Part shown: piece by piece, positions 1 to 9,303 of the stretch
Layout: every line of letters starts with the position of its first letter
Numbering within the stretch: the first letter of the stretch is position 1
NCBI GenBank assembly: GCA_002436065.1
Contig: DIXP01000103.1
Location: 1-64,000, forward strand
From: Chloroflexi bacterium UBA6077
GTDB taxonomy: Bacteria > Chloroflexota > UBA6077
Reading direction: 5' to 3'
Length of the DNA stretch: 64,000 nt
Notes under the pieces: model-generated
Told to the model about the DNA's origin: nothing
Database searches by the model: none
Seen by the model: the letters and a program-made list of their open reading frames with translations, nothing else
Program-made: the position numbers and the translations under genes

Positions 1-53
1 CCGAGGAGCCTGCCGAGCCGGTGCCGACCCCCGAGCAGATGGGCTCCAGGTAG
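1..53 (+). CDS. C-terminal tail of an upstream protein (partial)
   Basis: Reading frame 3 is open from the window edge and ends in TAG at 51-53, giving the tail EEPAEPVPTPEQMGSR. The proline/glutamate-rich end resembles a flexible C-terminus. It stops 13 nt before the GH130 gene, whose AGGAGG ribosome-binding site overlaps this stop, so the two are probably co-transcribed. Too little is visible to name a family. Confidence 0.35.
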   Translation, partial: EEPAEPVPTPEQMGSR

Positions 54-66
54 GAGGTTCCAACGC

Positions 67-1029
67 ATGAACGGCGAGCTGTTCATTCGCCACGGTCCAG
101 GACCGATCTTCACGCCGGACGACCTGCCCTTTGAGGCCAACTCGGTGTTCAATCCAGGAGTGGCCGAGGTGGATGGCGAGGTCGCGCTGCTGCTGCGCAT
201 AGAGGACCGGCGAGGCGTATCCCATGTCCACGTGGCCAGGAGCCGCAACGGGGTGGATGGCTGGCGGATGGATGGAGGGCCGCTGCTGGCGGCGGACCTG
301 CCGGAGCAGCCGTTTGAGGAGTGGGGTGTGGAGGACCCCAGGGTAACGCAGATCGGCCCGCGGAAATGGTTGATCGCCTACACGGCCTACTCCCGGTACG
401 GCCCCGCGGTGGCCCTGGCCACCACCGAGGACTTCGTGACGGCCACTCGGCTGGGTGTGGTGCTTTCGCCAACCAACAAGGACGCCGCCGTCTTCCCTCA
501 GCCGTTCGACGGTCTGTGGATCATGCTCCACCGGCCGGTGACGGGTGGGCAGGAGCACATCTGGTACGTCTGCTCGCCCGAGGGCCTGATGCACTGGAGC
601 CTGCCTGGGGTGTTGCTTCCGGAACGGGGCGGCCCCTGGTGGGACGGGCTCAAGGTGGGCGTCGGGGCGCCGCCGCTTCGGACCGAGGAGGGGTGGCTCC
701 TCATATACCATGGCGTCAAGGAGGTGGCCACGCACATGGTGTACCGCCTCGGGCTCGCGCTGTTGGACCTCGAAAACCCCCGCAGGGTGCTGGCCCGGGC
801 CTCCGAGTGGGCCTTTGCTCCCGAGGCCGAGTACGAGCAGCGGGGACTGGTGCCCAACGTCGTGTACACTTGTGGAGCACTCCAACGGGGCGATGAGGTG
901 TGGATGTACTATGGCGCAGCGGACACCGTGATTGGGCTGGCGATCGCCAAGACGGCGGACCTGCTCCACTTCGTGCACAAGCATGACTTCTTGCAGCACG
1001 TGGGCCGCGAGAAGGGCATGGCCTCCTGA
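67..1029 (+). CDS. GH130 family glycoside phosphorylase/hydrolase-like protein
   Basis: 320-residue protein of the five-bladed beta-propeller GH130 family, which acts on beta-mannosides, usually by phosphorolysis, in the cytoplasm. Visible family features are NSVFNPGVAEVDGEVALLLR near residue 25, GVEDPRVT near 87, the YTAYS strand, GAPPLRTEEGWLLIYHGV near 200 and the late YYGAAD strand. An AGGAGG site sits 9 nt before the ATG. The upstream tail overlaps its ribosome-binding region, pointing to an operon that begins outside the window. Length matches short GH130 members. The exact sugar cannot be told from sequence alone. Confidence 0.85.
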   Translation: MNGELFIRHGPGPIFTPDDLPFEANSVFNPGVAEVDGEVALLLRIEDRRGVSHVHVARSRNGVDGWRMDGGPLLAADLPEQPFEEWGVEDPRVTQIGPRKWLIAYTAYSRYGPAVALATTEDFVTATRLGVVLSPTNKDAAVFPQPFDGLWIMLHRPVTGGQEHIWYVCSPEGLMHWSLPGVLLPERGGPWWDGLKVGVGAPPLRTEEGWLLIYHGVKEVATHMVYRLGLALLDLENPRRVLARASEWAFAPEAEYEQRGLVPNVVYTCGALQRGDEVWMYYGAADTVIGLAIAKTADLLHFVHKHDFLQHVGREKGMAS

Positions 1030-1057
1030 TGGAGCGGGAAGGGGGCTGCAAAGCCTC

Positions 1058-1097
1058 CTACCTGCTCCAGATGAAGGCCCCCCTCTGGAGCAGGTAG
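1058..1097. repeat. 13-bp perfect inverted repeat at the broken end of the CFA synthase gene
   Basis: Arms 1058-1070 and 1085-1097 are perfect reverse complements with a 14-nt spacer. The stop codon of the leftward CFA synthase is the first three bases of the left arm. It could act as a bidirectional terminator for the two convergent genes, but no T-run follows on either strand; it may instead mark a fold-back or template-switch event that ended the gene. Confidence 0.6.
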
Positions 1098-2119
1098 CTG
1101 CCGAGCAGGTTGGATGAGCCGTTGTCCTTGCCGGAGGCGGTGATGCCGTGGTTCAGGAACAGCCCTCCTGGCCTGAGCCCCTCCCACGCAGTCTTGAAGT
1201 ACCCGGGGAGCTTGGCCCTGCCGACGTGCTCGACCATCCCCACGCTGACGATCTTTTCGAAGGGGCATCGGCTGGATAGATCGCGGTAGTCCAGGACGAC
1301 GGCCCTGCAACGGGCGCCCAACCCGGCCGCCGCTATCCTTTCCGTGGCCAGCTCTGCCTGGGGCCTGCTCAGGGTGATCCCCAGGGCATCTACGCCGTAC
1401 CTCTCGGCTGCGTAGATGATTAATCCTCCCCATCCGCACCCGATGTCCAGCAGCCGCTCGCCGGAACGCAACCGCAGCTTGCGGCAGATGTAATCGAGCT
1501 TGGCCTCCTGCGCCCCGTCCAGCTCCTCCTGGCCTGATGGGAAGTAGCCGCAGGAGTAGACCATCCGCTGGTCTAGGAACAGGCTGTAGAAGTCGTTGCC
1601 CACGTCGTAGTGGTAGGTGATCGCCTGCCGGTCGCGCTCCCTGGAGTGCTCTCGACCACGGAGGCTAGCCCGCTGGCGGCCGAGTCCCGCTCCTCCCTTC
1701 CCTTCATCATCCGCGAGCGATGGCTCTTTCGGCAGAGCCATCACCTGCCTCGCGAGGCCGACCCAGCCCCCGACTCCAATGGAGACCCCTTCGAAGACAT
1801 CGCTCAGCCGCATCGCCGCGATGACGTCCCCTTCGATGTCGAACTCCCCGTCCAGGTACGCCTCCCCCAGGGCAAGCTTGCTCGGGGGTAGCAGCATGCG
1901 CCGTAGCGCCCCTGGGTGGTTCAGGGCGAGGGTGAAACTGGCCTCCTGGCCGGGGTCCGGGGGCACCGTGGTGCCGTCCCACAGCCTTATCGCGAAGTCC
2001 CTGGGGCCGTAACTCGCCAGCAGCCGGTTCAGGATCGCCAGGGCGAGGGCAGTTTCGCGCAGCCTTCCACCGGCATGCCTCGAATCAGTCGAAACCTCCG
2101 TAATTGCGAGCTTTCCCAT
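1058..2119 (-). CDS. Cyclopropane-fatty-acyl-phospholipid synthase family protein, C-terminally truncated
   Basis: SAM-dependent methyltransferase that adds a methylene bridge to unsaturated phospholipid acyl chains at the inner membrane. Seen: the N-terminal lipid-binding region, YHYDVGNDFY, YSCGYFP, the SAM motif LLDIGCGWGG and the EHVG motif. The protein stops at GAFIWSR, just where family members continue into a further conserved 80-90 residues (usually a YVFPDGE-type segment), so the C-terminal region is missing. I chose the ATG at 2119, preceded by an AAGGGGG ribosome-binding site, over a GTG 36 nt upstream. Function of the truncated product is doubtful. Confidence 0.8.
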   Translation of the reverse strand: MGKLAITEVSTDSRHAGGRLRETALALAILNRLLASYGPRDFAIRLWDGTTVPPDPGQEASFTLALNHPGALRRMLLPPSKLALGEAYLDGEFDIEGDVIAAMRLSDVFEGVSIGVGGWVGLARQVMALPKEPSLADDEGKGGAGLGRQRASLRGREHSRERDRQAITYHYDVGNDFYSLFLDQRMVYSCGYFPSGQEELDGAQEAKLDYICRKLRLRSGERLLDIGCGWGGLIIYAAERYGVDALGITLSRPQAELATERIAAAGLGARCRAVVLDYRDLSSRCPFEKIVSVGMVEHVGRAKLPGYFKTAWEGLRPGGLFLNHGITASGKDNGSSNLLGSYLLQRGAFIWSR

Positions 2120-2338
2120 ATCTCTGCCCCCTTCCGCACTCCTCGGCCGCCACACAGTTGGGCATCATCGACAGCATTGGGTAGCGACCGAGGGGACTAT
2201 CCGCCAAACTACCACTATGTTGCCGCACGATTCATACCCATGGAGAGGTCACGGCCAGGGCGGGCACACCACTTGCCGCCCGTTCTGTTGTGGTGGGCGG
2301 CTTTGCCCAATGAGGAGGCGCATGTGGCCTACAAAGCC

Positions 2339-3166
2339 CTAGGCGCCCTTCTTCAGCACCATCAGCACGGCGGACCCGCCACTGAATCTCTGCGGCAGGA
2401 AGTGGCCGGGGAAGGCCAGGTAGATCTCCTCGGGCACGGGTCTGGAGCTGAGGATCCCCCCCAGCGACCGGATCAGGCGGCCCTGCCAGCTGGCCGACTC
2501 GGCGAGGAATAGGAGGACTACGTGATCCTCCTCGCTCAGCACCCCCATCGTCTTCTCTACCATCGCTAATGGATCGGGCAGGTGAGAGAACACCCAGGTG
2601 GAAACCGCGAGGTCGAAGGGACCTTCGGGCAGAGGATCGGTAACCAGGTCCAACCGCTGGAAGGACGCCCTGTCGACGCCGGCGAACCGCTCCCTGGCTC
2701 TGGCCAGCATTTCCTCCGACTGGTCTACCCCCACATAGGAGCCGAAGGGCAGTCCCAGGCTGAGTAGCCGCTCCAGGTTGGCCCCTGTGCCGCATCCCAG
2801 GTCGAGCACCCGCCCATTCGGGGGGAGATACTCGGCCAGAGCCCGGTCCAGTGCCGCATGAGCGTCCACATACAGCCATCGCTTCCACAGGAAGTTGGCC
2901 GGGTCGTAGATATCGGCGATGGCACGGTATAGCTCTCTCACCTGAATGGGGACTCTCCGAAGCAAGGCAAGGGCAAACCCTATTTCGGCGACCCCGGCCA
3001 GGCGCAAGGCCCAGGAGGGAAGGGCGGCGAACCAATCAGCCAACCCCCGGGCGAAACTGGCCCCCATCTGACACAACCGGGCGTAGCCGCGCCCTCCGAT
3101 CAGAAGCAGCAGCCCATCGGCGATGGCAAACAGCGCTAACCATCGAAGGAGTATCTTACCGTTCAT
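2339..3166 (-). CDS. Membrane-anchored class I SAM-dependent methyltransferase
   Basis: 275 residues. The first about 25 residues (LALFAIADGLLLLIG) form a hydrophobic anchor and a second hydrophobic stretch lies near residues 50-68; a Rossmann methyltransferase domain follows with VLDLGCGTGANLERL near residue 118, GVDQSEEMLARARERF, and the STWVFSHLPDP loop. This layout suggests methylation of a membrane lipid or quinone, but the substrate is not shown. It lies in the same direction as the CFA synthase, about 220 nt upstream of it. The ATG at 3166 is the only sensible start. Confidence 0.75.
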   Translation of the reverse strand: MNGKILLRWLALFAIADGLLLLIGGRGYARLCQMGASFARGLADWFAALPSWALRLAGVAEIGFALALLRRVPIQVRELYRAIADIYDPANFLWKRWLYVDAHAALDRALAEYLPPNGRVLDLGCGTGANLERLLSLGLPFGSYVGVDQSEEMLARARERFAGVDRASFQRLDLVTDPLPEGPFDLAVSTWVFSHLPDPLAMVEKTMGVLSEEDHVVLLFLAESASWQGRLIRSLGGILSSRPVPEEIYLAFPGHFLPQRFSGGSAVLMVLKKGA

Positions 3167-3384
3167 AGCTCACTTGAAGTCCGTGCGATTGCGACGGACC
3201 AGACATACCGCCTTCGGTGTGGGCAAGTAATGTACCGCTCCATCGCATTGCCTTGAAGGCATGCTCGCACGCGCAGCGGAGTGACCTTGTGCCGGCCTTA
3301 CCCTTGCCCGGCGCGACTTTGGCACACGGCTTGCGACCCTGCTTGGAGTTCGACGACAAGAACTCATCGGCGTGGTGCAGTAAC

Positions 3385-4563
3385 TTGAACTGTGTCTTTG
3401 ATGCCGCTGTCGTGGGGGCAGGGCCGGCCGGATCTATGGCGGCCTACCAGCTGGCCCGAGCGGGGGTGCGGGTGCTTCTCCTGGAGAAGGAGACTGCGCC
3501 GCGCTATAAGCCCTGCGCCGGCGGGCTCACCCCCAAGACGGTTCAGGAGGTCCCCTTCGACCTCGACGACCTGGTAGAGGACGTCTGCCAGGACTTCCAG
3601 GTGAGCCTGAGACTCGGCCAGCCATTTCGGAGGCGCTACCCGCATCCCATGGTCTACATGGTCATGAGGGATCGCTTCGACCAATACCTGACAGAACGTG
3701 CCGTTCAAGCAGGGGTGGTGCTGAGGGACGGGTCGCCAGCCACCGGTGTGGAGCTTAGACCTGTCTACGCCGAGGTGCGGACGAAAGGGGACACCTTCCG
3801 AGTTGCCGCGCTGGTGGGGGCGGACGGGGCCAACGGGGTAGTGGCGCGGAGTCTGGGGTTGGGCAGCGACTTCCATCATTGGGTGGCCTGGGAGAGCGAG
3901 GTGGTCCCTGACGACGTGGACCTCGAACGTTGGAGAGGGCTGATCGGGATTGACCTGGGTACGCTGCGGGGAGGCGGCTACGCCTGGGTGTTCCCCAAGC
4001 GGGACCTCCTGTCAGTTGGAGCCGGTGGCTGCACGCAGGTCGGCAGAGACCTCAGGGGCTACTGCGATCGCTTCGTGGCCGGGCTGGGTCTGCGGAGCGC
4101 GCGGGCGCTTCGCCAGCGAGGCCACCTGCTACCGATACGCCCTCGCGGCTCGCCAATACAGCTGGGCAGGGCACTCCTGGCGGGCGATGCTGCCGGGCTG
4201 GTGGATGCCAGCACCGGTGAGGGCATCTACTGGGCGGTCCGGAGCGGGAAGCTCGCGGCATCGGCAGTGCTAGAGCTGCTGGCCGGCGAGATCCAAGACC
4301 TGGAAAGCTACGAGCGGCGTGTGGACGATGAGCTGATGCCGGAACTGCTCGCGGCCCGCCGCTGGGTGAGCCTGTACCTGTGGGCGCCGGCCCTCTGCTC
4401 CCTGCTGATTCACCGTAGCGACCCCTTCTGGCAGACGATCTGCATGCTGTTTCGGGGCGACCAGGGCTATCAGGATGTCGCCCGGCTGCTGGGGCCGCTG
4501 CGTTTTCTGCCGTCTCTACTGCCCGAGGTCGATGGAAAAGCTCGCCACTCTGCCATGAGGTAG
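3385..4563 (+). CDS. Geranylgeranyl reductase family FAD-dependent oxidoreductase
   Basis: Flavoprotein of the GGR/digeranylgeranylglycerophospholipid reductase family, which saturates isoprenoid chains. Evidence: the dinucleotide motif VVGAGPAGSMAAYQLARAGV at the N-terminus, PCAGGLTPK, and the second FAD motif LLAGDAAGLVDASTGEGIYW. About 390 residues is normal for the family. The frame is open back to an ATG at 3217, but those 56 residues look non-coding; homology begins at about 3394, so I place the start at the TTG at 3385 with low certainty. Together with the CFA synthase and methyltransferase it suggests unusual membrane lipids or quinones. Confidence 0.8.
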   Translation: MNCVFDAAVVGAGPAGSMAAYQLARAGVRVLLLEKETAPRYKPCAGGLTPKTVQEVPFDLDDLVEDVCQDFQVSLRLGQPFRRRYPHPMVYMVMRDRFDQYLTERAVQAGVVLRDGSPATGVELRPVYAEVRTKGDTFRVAALVGADGANGVVARSLGLGSDFHHWVAWESEVVPDDVDLERWRGLIGIDLGTLRGGGYAWVFPKRDLLSVGAGGCTQVGRDLRGYCDRFVAGLGLRSARALRQRGHLLPIRPRGSPIQLGRALLAGDAAGLVDASTGEGIYWAVRSGKLAASAVLELLAGEIQDLESYERRVDDELMPELLAARRWVSLYLWAPALCSLLIHRSDPFWQTICMLFRGDQGYQDVARLLGPLRFLPSLLPEVDGKARHSAMR

Positions 4564-4738
4564 TACCGAGCAACCGACATGATTCACTTCGGATCGTTCG
4601 AGCTTCCCAGCGATCTGCAGCGCCAAGTCAACACTTGGGAGGTTTGGCGTGACCTGGAGCGCATGATTGAACCTGATCGCGGGCTTGCTGCTAATCACCT
4701 CTCCCTTCGCGCTTCGGTGCTATCCGTTTGCTGACCCC

Positions 4739-4948
4739 TCACTGCTCCGCGTCCCTACGAGTCCGCCGGACAAAGGTGATCAGTAGGATCACCACCAGCG
4801 CGATCGCCGCGGCGATGGCGGTCACGCCAAGCCCTAGCCGCAGCCACACCTGAAGGACGAACACCAGGATGATGAGCGAACACAGCCAGAGCACGAAGGC
4901 CAGCCCTAGCGAACTGGAATCGCTACCCATCACAGCTAGACCACCCAT
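4739..4948 (-). CDS. Small two-helix membrane protein, unknown
   Basis: 69 residues with two long hydrophobic segments (about 12-34 and 40-60) and a basic C-terminal end VRRTRRDAEQ, so probably an inner-membrane hairpin with both ends in the cytoplasm. No family recognised. An internal ATG six codons in is an alternative start. Isolated between divergent neighbours. Confidence 0.5.
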   Translation of the reverse strand: MGGLAVMGSDSSSLGLAFVLWLCSLIILVFVLQVWLRLGLGVTAIAAAIALVVILLITFVRRTRRDAEQ

Positions 4949-5271
4949 TGGGTATGCAGTTCAACAATGCCCTCTCAACGATCGAGGGCTGAGCATTCCC
5001 ACGACATCGCATCAGCAAGGAACGGCTTCTTCACGGCGACCGCCGAGTGCATGCGGCCGTCTGTTCATCTCACTCCGCACCCCGTGAGTTGTCTCACGCT
5101 TGTCTCCAACGGGATCATGCGCTGCACGCACTACTCGTGCCAGTCGGCGAGCTACCTGTAGGAAATGGAACGGGTATGGACATTGCGGCTTCCAAGCATC
5201 GAGCGGCACCGACGGACTGCTATCTCCGGGAAGAAGGTGGGTGCAGACAGCCTGCTAGAACTGGAGCAATC
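4949..5271. other. Intergenic stretch, no gene recognised
   Basis: The 323 nt before the PaaK-like gene hold open frames on both strands but none has a ribosome-binding site or a recognisable protein. The upstream in-frame extension of the next gene (from 5047) falls here and looks non-coding. Confidence 0.4.
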
Positions 5272-6639
5272 ATGGACCTACTGATGGGGCTGCAGGTACT
5301 CTGGACGATCCGCAGCTGGCGCAACCGGGACCGGTGGACCCGTTCACAGATGGAGGCCCACCAGGCCCACTCCCTGCATCGCCTGCGCGAGCAAGCCTAC
5401 CGGTCCTCCCCCTTCTACCAGCGGTTCCATGACGGCATGGAAAGCAGGCCCCTCTACGAATTGCCTGTACTGACCAAGGCCATGGTGATGGAGCACTTCG
5501 ATGAGTTGGTCACGGACCGATCCATCCGCCTTGCCGACGTGGAGTCGCACCTCGCGACGCTCCGTGGAGACGACCGCTACCTCGGCCGCTACTGGGTGAA
5601 TGCCACCTCGGGCACCACCGGCCGTCGGGGGCTCTTCCTCTTCGGTCGCTCCGAGTGGGCCACGGTTCTAGCATCCTTCGCGCGGGGCCACGAGTGGGCT
5701 GGTCGGCCTGTGGGGATAGCCCACCGAATGAGGTTGGCAGAGATAAGCTCCACGGTTCCCTGGCACATGTCGGCCAGGGCTGGCGCCACCTTGAGCAGTC
5801 CGTGGGCCCCGACTCTCCGCATCGATGCTTCCGAGCCTGTGGATGCCATAGTCGATAAATTGAACGGGTGGCAGCCGGAGATGCTGGTCGCGTACCCATC
5901 GATAGCCCGTGTCGTGGCGGAGGAGCAGCAGGTGGGGAGGCTGCGCATCCAACCCGAGCTGCTCTTCACCAGTGGTGAGCTGCTCACCGGGGAGACGAGA
6001 CGGCGGATAGAGGGGGTCTGGAACCGACGTGTCTTCAACCAGTACGCGGCTACCGAATGCGGCGGGTTGGCGGCGGAGTGTACAGAGCACAGGGGGCTGC
6101 ACCTCTTCGAGGACCTGGTGATAGTGGAGGTGGTGGACTCCGATAACCGGCCGGTGCCACCAGGCGTCTTCGGTGACAAGCTGCTGATCACCGTTCTCTT
6201 CAGCCAGACACAGCCGCTGATCCGGTACGAGCTGAGCGACAGCCTCAAACTCGCTTCGGGCGCCTGCTCCTGTGGTCGTCCCTTCGCACTCATTGAGGAG
6301 ATCCAGGGTAGGACCGAAGAGGTGCTGTCTCTTTCGACTCCCGACGGCGGCACGGCTACGGTCCAACCAGGACTCTTCCACCGTCTCATGGACGCAGTCC
6401 CCAGCGAGGGGTGGCAGGTGGTCCAGAAGCCGGAAGAGCTGGAGGTGCTGGTGGCAGGCGCCCGCGCGGATTTCGATGGTGAGGCGCTTGCGGAGTCGCT
6501 GCGGCTAGGGCTGGCGGCTCAGGGCATCCAGGTCCCGCCGGTGGCGGTGCGGCGGGTGCAGGCTATCCCGCGAGGCGCCACCGGAAAGGCCCCGCTCATA
6601 AGGTCCGAGCTGCACCAGATGGCTCGCCCCCGACAGTGA
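5272..6639 (+). CDS. PaaK-like phenylacetate-CoA ligase family adenylate-forming enzyme
   Basis: 455-residue member of the AMP-binding family close to phenylacetate-CoA ligase, capsule protein CapK and coenzyme F390 synthetase. The phosphate-binding loop TSGTTGRRGLF is near residue 107; later YAATECGG and the C-terminal RGATGKAP lysine segment complete the adenylation fold. The ATG at 5272 has GGAG five nt upstream and removes a non-coding-looking 75-codon extension. The carboxylic substrate is unknown; the neighbours (lipid and isoprenoid genes) hint at lipid or cell-surface metabolism. Confidence 0.75.
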   Translation: MDLLMGLQVLWTIRSWRNRDRWTRSQMEAHQAHSLHRLREQAYRSSPFYQRFHDGMESRPLYELPVLTKAMVMEHFDELVTDRSIRLADVESHLATLRGDDRYLGRYWVNATSGTTGRRGLFLFGRSEWATVLASFARGHEWAGRPVGIAHRMRLAEISSTVPWHMSARAGATLSSPWAPTLRIDASEPVDAIVDKLNGWQPEMLVAYPSIARVVAEEQQVGRLRIQPELLFTSGELLTGETRRRIEGVWNRRVFNQYAATECGGLAAECTEHRGLHLFEDLVIVEVVDSDNRPVPPGVFGDKLLITVLFSQTQPLIRYELSDSLKLASGACSCGRPFALIEEIQGRTEEVLSLSTPDGGTATVQPGLFHRLMDAVPSEGWQVVQKPEELEVLVAGARADFDGEALAESLRLGLAAQGIQVPPVAVRRVQAIPRGATGKAPLIRSELHQMARPRQ

Positions 6640-6843
6640 CGGGTCGATCGCCAATTCGCAATCATCGATAGGGGTTTCCAGGCTCCAGCAGCATTCTTGG
6701 CTTGGCATACTATCTGCTAGGTTCCACAACCAAAGTGCTCGCGACTTCGCGAAGGTGTCCCTCCTGGGCTTCGATCCGGTAGTAGGACCCGCCTTTGGAG
6801 CAGTGGAGTACTCAAGTCGACGGGTGAGGCAGGAGGGACGGGG

Positions 6844-8571
6844 ATGAGGGTCAGTCGCAGGGGTTTCTTGAAGCGCGCGGCGGCGGCATCGCTCGCACTC
6901 GTGGCGGGAGGTGGCACGGTCGTGGGCGGATACACCCTGGCGAGGGGGCCGGACGAGGCTCCGACTCGTGCAGGCCAGAGCCCCTTCGGCCTCCCCGGCC
7001 AGGCTCGGACGGCCTCTCCGGCCGACTACAACACCCTGGACCCTCGGAACCCCGACAACTTCACCGGTGCCCTTAAGCTGCCCCGGACCGATGGGGGGCT
7101 GTTCGGCGTCCTGGAGGTCCCGGCAGAGCGGCTCGACCTCACGGCCGGGCGGGAGGCGGTGGATATCCTGCCTGGCATCCGGACCGATGCCCTCGTCTAC
7201 CGGGTCGAGCATGGGGGCAGGGTGTACCTGAACCCGATCCTGAAGGTCCAGAAGGGCGGGAGCGTAGCCGTCCGGCTGGCCAACGACATCGGGGAGGACA
7301 CGATCGTCCACTGGCACGGGCTGCACGTCGATTGGCGCAACGATGGGCACCCGATCCACGCCGTCCCGAGCGGGCAGGCCTACGAGTACAGCTTCGCGGT
7401 GCAGGACAGGTCGGCGACCTACTGGTACCATCCTCACCCCCACACCCTTACTGGCCGTCAGGCCTACCGAGGGTTGGCGGGCTTCTTCCTCGTGGAGGAC
7501 GAGGACGAGAGGCGGCTGAGGGAGCAGCTCGACCTCCAGTTCGGCGTCACCGACCTCCCGCTGCTGATCCAGGACAAGCGGTTCGACGAGCGTGGCCAGC
7601 TAATCTACCTGTCGGGCGATCCCATGGAGCAGTTCTCCGGCTTCTTCGGCGACGTGATGGCCGTCAACCTCTCGGTGAACCCATCTCTTGATGTGTCCAC
7701 TCGGCTCTACCGGTTCAGGCTGCTCAACGGCTCCAACGCCCGCAGCTATCGGCTCGCCTTCACTAGGGGCAACGATTCCCTGCCGTTCCATCTGATCGGC
7801 ACGGATGGTGGCCTCCTGGCGCAGGCTGCCAGCGTGAAGGAGCTGTTCCTATCGCCGGCGGAGCGGGCGGATGTGCTGCTGGACCTGCGCGACCTCGGAG
7901 CGGGCGATACGGTCTTCCTGAGGAGCGTGACCTTCGACCCCATGCACAACGAGATGGGCGGCATGGGTGGAATGGGCGGTATGGGCCACGGCGGGATGCA
8001 GCAGGGCGATGGCACGACGAGCGGCGTGGGCACGTCGAGGCTTGACGACGGGGAGGCGTTCTACCTGCTGAGGCTGTCCATTCGGGAGCGCGTGGCCTAC
8101 GACAGGACTGTGCCCACAACCCTGGCGAGCGTCGATCCCATCGATGTGAGGGGGGCGGGGAGCCGCACCTTCGAGCTGTCCCAGGGGATGATGATGCAGT
8201 GGCTCATCAACGGGAGGAGCTTCGAGATGGATAGCGCGCTGTTCTCGGTGCGGAAGGGTGCGACCGAGGTGTGGGATATCAGGAATGCCGACGCGAGTAT
8301 GCCCCATCCGATGCACCTGCACGGGTTCCAGTTCCAGGTGGTGGAGCGGCGCGGCAGCCCCTCGCAGCTGCGCGGGCTGACGGTGGATGGGAAGGGGAGG
8401 TTGCCCACCGACCTGGGCTGGAAGGACACGGTGCTGGTGTGGCCCGGCGAGACGGTGAGCGTTGCTGCCAGCTTCGCCCACGGCTTCGAGGGCGAGCAGA
8501 CCTACCAGTTGCACTGCCACAACCTGGAGCATGAGGACATGGGCATGATGGTGAACTATCGGGTGACGTAG
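6844..8571 (+). CDS. Tat-exported multicopper oxidase with Met-rich insert
   Basis: 575 residues. A twin-arginine signal (SRRGFLKRAAAA) exports the folded enzyme. All four copper motifs are present: HWHG at residues 156-159, YWYHPHPH near 195, HPMHLHGFQFQV near 490 and HCHNLEHEDMGMM near 560. A Met/Gly/His insert around residues 366-385 (GGMGGMGGMGHGGMQQGD) resembles the Met-rich cuprous-ion site of CueO-type copper oxidases. Probable role: oxidising Cu(I) outside the membrane, consistent with the downstream P1B ATPase. GAGGGACGGGG precedes the ATG. Confidence 0.9.
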   Translation: MRVSRRGFLKRAAAASLALVAGGGTVVGGYTLARGPDEAPTRAGQSPFGLPGQARTASPADYNTLDPRNPDNFTGALKLPRTDGGLFGVLEVPAERLDLTAGREAVDILPGIRTDALVYRVEHGGRVYLNPILKVQKGGSVAVRLANDIGEDTIVHWHGLHVDWRNDGHPIHAVPSGQAYEYSFAVQDRSATYWYHPHPHTLTGRQAYRGLAGFFLVEDEDERRLREQLDLQFGVTDLPLLIQDKRFDERGQLIYLSGDPMEQFSGFFGDVMAVNLSVNPSLDVSTRLYRFRLLNGSNARSYRLAFTRGNDSLPFHLIGTDGGLLAQAASVKELFLSPAERADVLLDLRDLGAGDTVFLRSVTFDPMHNEMGGMGGMGGMGHGGMQQGDGTTSGVGTSRLDDGEAFYLLRLSIRERVAYDRTVPTTLASVDPIDVRGAGSRTFELSQGMMMQWLINGRSFEMDSALFSVRKGATEVWDIRNADASMPHPMHLHGFQFQVVERRGSPSQLRGLTVDGKGRLPTDLGWKDTVLVWPGETVSVAASFAHGFEGEQTYQLHCHNLEHEDMGMMVNYRVT

Positions 8572-8653
8572 TGGCGTTGGTTCGATGAGGCAACGCCTCG
8601 ACGATCTAACCGAGAGCTAGGCGGCCAGGGATCGGTCGCCCGGCTTCGCTCCC

Positions 8654-8992
8654 TTACCGTAGCTCCCGCCGCATCTCATCGTACTGCTCGCGGGTGATCT
8701 CCCCTCGAGCATAGCGCTGCTGGAGGATATCCCTTGCCGCGTCTCCACCGGCCGTGACCTCCCGACGGTTGAGGGCCACGATCAGCCAGATGACGCCCCC
8801 GATCAGCAGGCCCCAGAACAGCACCATCCACAGGATCATTGCGGCCAGGCCGAAGCCCGAGTGCCACCAGGCCCAGGCCGTGAAGGGATCGGTCACGAAG
8901 GATGGGGCGTTGGCGACGGCGACGATGGTCATGATTATCGCCACCGTGGCCAGAAGCCCCACCAGGACGAGAAACAGTTGTGTCGGACGCAT
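8654..8992 (-). CDS. Two-helix membrane protein with C-terminal SHOCT domain
   Basis: 112 residues: two transmembrane helices (about 5-27 and 45-74) followed by a SHOCT motif, ARDILQQRYARGEITREQYDEM cut to its core ILQQRYARGEITREQYD. SHOCT segments are short oligomerisation helices often found on small membrane proteins of unknown function. It points away from the copper ATPase and sits tail-to-tail with the multicopper oxidase. Start ATG at 8992. Confidence 0.75.
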   Translation of the reverse strand: MRPTQLFLVLVGLLATVAIIMTIVAVANAPSFVTDPFTAWAWWHSGFGLAAMILWMVLFWGLLIGGVIWLIVALNRREVTAGGDAARDILQQRYARGEITREQYDEMRRELR

Positions 8993-9303
8993 ATGTTGAT
9001 CTCCTCAGCCGTTCCTGCGGTTGTGCTCCAGGTCTCGTTCTTGTAACGATAGCTGTTGTCGGGCAAGAGGCATGCCGCCCACCAGTCATGGCCCGAAAGC
9101 TGCTCAACGGCGTTAATCATTTAACCTTATACCCCAGGAGAGGCGGGAGATGGTTGTCCCGCGCAGATATCTCGCCCGCTACAGGTAGGTGGTGACCACC
9201 CTGGCCAGCACGGCTTGGCCTCTTCACACTGACGGCCGCGGGTGTGTGGATGATGATCAAGGTGCTACAGCGAGGCACAGTTGACGACGGAGGGCGTGCC
9301 GAA

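Noticed and set aside
4516..4698. 60-residue minus-strand frame after the geranylgeranyl-reductase-like gene
   Set aside because: Overlaps the end of a well-supported gene, no ribosome-binding site, no family.
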